A DNA stretch of 24,895 nucleotides from UBA3478 sp046048095 (GTDB lineage Bacteria > Bacteroidota > Bacteroidia > Flavobacteriales > Flavobacteriaceae). The position numbers and the translations under genes are program-made. The notes below the pieces were generated by a model. It was not told the origin of the DNA. It saw only the letters and a list, made by a program, of their open reading frames with translations, and searched no databases. Shown in pieces: positions 23,250-24,895 of this stretch (its first letter is position 1; each line of letters opens with the position of its first letter). The stretch is taken from the NCBI GenBank assembly GCA_046048095.1, contig JBJOGS010000065.1:1-24895 (forward strand). The letters run 5' to 3'.

Positions 23250-24833
23250 TTAGCGTTGTTGTGCGCGAATGAGCGCGTTGTATAAATTTACCATGCCCCC
23301 CGTCTTGCTAAGTTCTTGAAAAGGCTCAAAAACTTGGCTGCCTGGGACGATCACTTCTAAAGGTAATCGAATGCTAGAATCGAGCAAAATTTGTTTGATT
23401 TCGGCCGCAGACTTTTTTGGATAATAGGCTTTTATCCAAGCAGCTACGGCGGTCACCACAGGTGAGGCCATTGAAGTTCCGCCTTGGAACTCATAGCCGT
23501 TAGCCGGCATAAACGAATAGATTTGGTCTCCTGGAGCATATAAGTCGACGTTAGCTGATCCATAATTTGAAAAGTCTGCAACCAAGCCCTGGTCTAAAGA
23601 AGCAGTTAATGCTCCTACCGAAATAAAATTTGAGACAAATTCTTTTTCTAGGCCTTTGTGATCGTCCGGAAAGTTGCGCGTCTCAGGGGCATCTAGATTT
23701 TTGCCATCGTTGCCAGCGGCGTGTACGATGAGTACGCCTTTTTCGTTCGCATAACGAATAGCGTCCCAAACCCACTCAGCTCTAGGTGAAAACGATTTGC
23801 CAAAACTGCAATTGATAATATTTGCGCCATTGTCGACGGCATAGCGAATAGCCAACGCCACATCTTTGTCGTATTCATCCCCGGCCGGTACGGTGCGTAA
23901 CAACATAAGCGAAGCAAAGGGAGCGATGCTTCGCACAATGCCCGCCACGTGGGTTCCGTGAGATTCATCTGGGTTGCGAATAGCGGGGTTGCCATCTCCG
24001 TAGACGGTGTCGTTGATATCATAAGGATCATCCCCGACCACCTCACGCGCATTGAGTGCTAGGTTTAAATTGTAGTCGTGGCGCTCGGTGAAATAAGCGA
24101 GCCCAGATTCTAGCTCTTTCAGCAGTCCCGAAGACTCGTCAACATAGGTAAAGAGCTGAGAGAGTACGGCTTTTTGTTGCGCAAGATAAGCGGTAGATGG
24201 GGTGTATTGTTCTAAGGCAGAAAGGTCAAAGGCTTCGGTTTCAAGCGCCTTTCCAATGCTATCAATTGCTGTTTTCGCCAGCTCGTACAGCCGCTTGTAT
24301 TGTGACTTATTTTCTTGGGCTTTTACGACCTCTTTAGAATGGATCGTCTTGGCACGCTCTAAATCAGCGGTTGACCCAATGCCTCGAGTCAGCATCCGCA
24401 CATACTCCATTTGCTCGTAATAAGAATCTCCTAAAAAGTTGTAGCCGTTGACATCGTCTACATATCCGTTATTGTCGTCGTCTATGCCATTTTCTGGCAG
24501 CTCGTCGAGGTTCTGCCAAAGAGATCCTGAAAATCCGGGATGATTCAAGTCTACGCCAGAGTCTACGATGGCCACGACCACTTCGGATCGTTTTTTAGGC
24601 TTCATGGATTCTTTTACTCGTTCAAGACTAATGCCCGCTACAGAATCACGTACAGGGTCTGCCATGAACCAGACTTTTAGCTGAGCATCTGTCAAGGCCT
24701 CTTTTTTGGCTTTAAGGGCGTCTCCGCTAATTGGACGAACGTCGGTGAGAATGCGCCCACTGCTGCAGGATTGTAGGCCAAATGCCATAATGGCTAAAAC
24801 GAAAACGCGAAGCAAGTATAGGTTTGGTTTCAT
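23250..24833 (-). CDS. S8 (subtilisin) family serine protease, lipoprotein
   Basis: A 527-residue subtilase with a type II signal peptide: lipobox LQSC with acylated Cys23. The catalytic triad is intact: Asp91 (AIVDSGVD), His292 (SHGTHVAG) and Ser454 (GGTSMASP), with the oxyanion Asn375 (AAGND). The Asp-His distance (about 200 residues) is long because of an inserted, charged, mostly helical segment at about 135-285. An Asp/Asn-rich stretch (117-129, NGIDDDNNGYVDD) may bind calcium. It is probably attached to a membrane facing the periplasm or surface. It is coupled to an upstream gene by ATGA and followed 3 nt later by the M1 peptidase, so two exported peptidases share an operon with rnpA. 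Confidence 0.94.
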   Translation of the reverse strand: MKPNLYLLRVFVLAIMAFGLQSCSSGRILTDVRPISGDALKAKKEALTDAQLKVWFMADPVRDSVAGISLERVKESMKPKKRSEVVVAIVDSGVDLNHPGFSGSLWQNLDELPENGIDDDNNGYVDDVNGYNFLGDSYYEQMEYVRMLTRGIGSTADLERAKTIHSKEVVKAQENKSQYKRLYELAKTAIDSIGKALETEAFDLSALEQYTPSTAYLAQQKAVLSQLFTYVDESSGLLKELESGLAYFTERHDYNLNLALNAREVVGDDPYDINDTVYGDGNPAIRNPDESHGTHVAGIVRSIAPFASLMLLRTVPAGDEYDKDVALAIRYAVDNGANIINCSFGKSFSPRAEWVWDAIRYANEKGVLIVHAAGNDGKNLDAPETRNFPDDHKGLEKEFVSNFISVGALTASLDQGLVADFSNYGSANVDLYAPGDQIYSFMPANGYEFQGGTSMASPVVTAVAAWIKAYYPKKSAAEIKQILLDSSIRLPLEVIVPGSQVFEPFQELSKTGGMVNLYNALIRAQQR

Positions 24834-24895
24834 GAAAAAAGAGTATAAAAGTCAAGATATTCATCGACGCGCACCCCTTTTTCTGTGTTGCGCAA
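24830..24895 (-). CDS. C-terminal end of an upstream gene (partial)
   Basis: On the minus strand an open frame runs from the right edge to TGA at 24830-24832, giving 21 residues ending DEYLDFYTLFS. Its stop overlaps the S8 protease ATG in an ATGA arrangement, the same coupling seen at two other junctions here, which argues that it is coding. The fragment is too short to assign a family. Confidence 0.5.
   Translation of the reverse strand: MRNTEKGVRVDEYLDFYTLFS

Noticed and set aside
23946..23951. CACGTG hexamer inside the S8 protease gene as a parS site
   Set aside because: The left flank CCCGC lacks the TGTT half-site; it is explained by coding for THVAG.
1..24895. CRISPR arrays, insertion sequences, phage genes or a novel defence island
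   Set aside because: No spaced repeats, transposase or integrase motifs or defence-type domains appear; nearly all DNA is accounted for by core genes.

Overview
The window is a compact, gene-dense chromosomal segment from a member of the Bacteroidota, most probably a flavobacterial lineage (Flavobacteriales). The lines of evidence are eight exact matches to the Bacteroidota -7 promoter box TAnnTTTG just upstream of start codons, the absence of obvious Shine-Dalgarno sites, family-typical proteins (DUF6341, DUF4837, ElaA-like GNAT, bacteroidetal YbeY and DNA polymerase III delta'), and a gene order (M23 peptidase, tatA, DUF4837, LysM lytic transglycosylase, pgk, holB) that I recall from flavobacterial genomes. 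Hand-counted rows give roughly 45-50 % GC for most genes, lower in rnr, and about 26 % in one intergenic gap. I see no phage, transposon, CRISPR or other accessory DNA: this is a core region.

Layout. Positions 3-275 hold the end of an unrecognised plus-strand gene, followed by a small DUF6341 membrane protein (350-574). A minus-strand operon runs M23 peptidase, GH3-family enzyme, UXS-like SDR, purD (5223 down to 581). Divergent to it is tatA (5296-5493). A second minus operon is pgk, lytic transglycosylase, DUF4837 lipoprotein (9037 down to 5518), divergent from holB-doxX (9089-10602). A third minus operon is ybeY, mnmG, methyltransferase (13872 down to 10736), divergent from gltX. gltX converges on glnS, which is divergent from folB. 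A tRNA-Cys gene (17553-17623) sits between folB and rnr. A 398-bp AT-rich gap (19831-20228) separates rnr (minus) from rpiB-GNAT (plus). The right end is a minus operon: partial gene, S8 protease lipoprotein, M1 peptidase, rnpA.

Functions are mainly housekeeping: translation and tRNA/rRNA maturation (gltX, glnS, tRNA-Cys, mnmG, ybeY, rnpA, rnr), cell envelope (M23, LysM transglycosylase, TatA, S8 and M1 exported peptidases, DUF4837 lipoprotein), and central metabolism (pgk, purD, rpiB, folB).

The most interesting signal is not a gene. Two 16-bp near-perfect parS sites (ParB/Spo0J centromere sites, 15 of 16 positions each) flank mnmG at 11564-11579 and 13454-13469. One overlaps the mnmG stop codon and the other is written inside the last codons of ybeY. 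In most bacteria parS clusters lie near the replication origin. The nearby 398-bp, about 26 % GC gap has DnaA-box-like 9-mers and repeats, and lies where hand-sampled GC skew changes sign. I propose, as a testable inference, that the window lies beside oriC and that this gap is a candidate for it. A second structural theme is leaderless-type promoters: in four genes the -7 box ends only 4-5 nt before the ATG.
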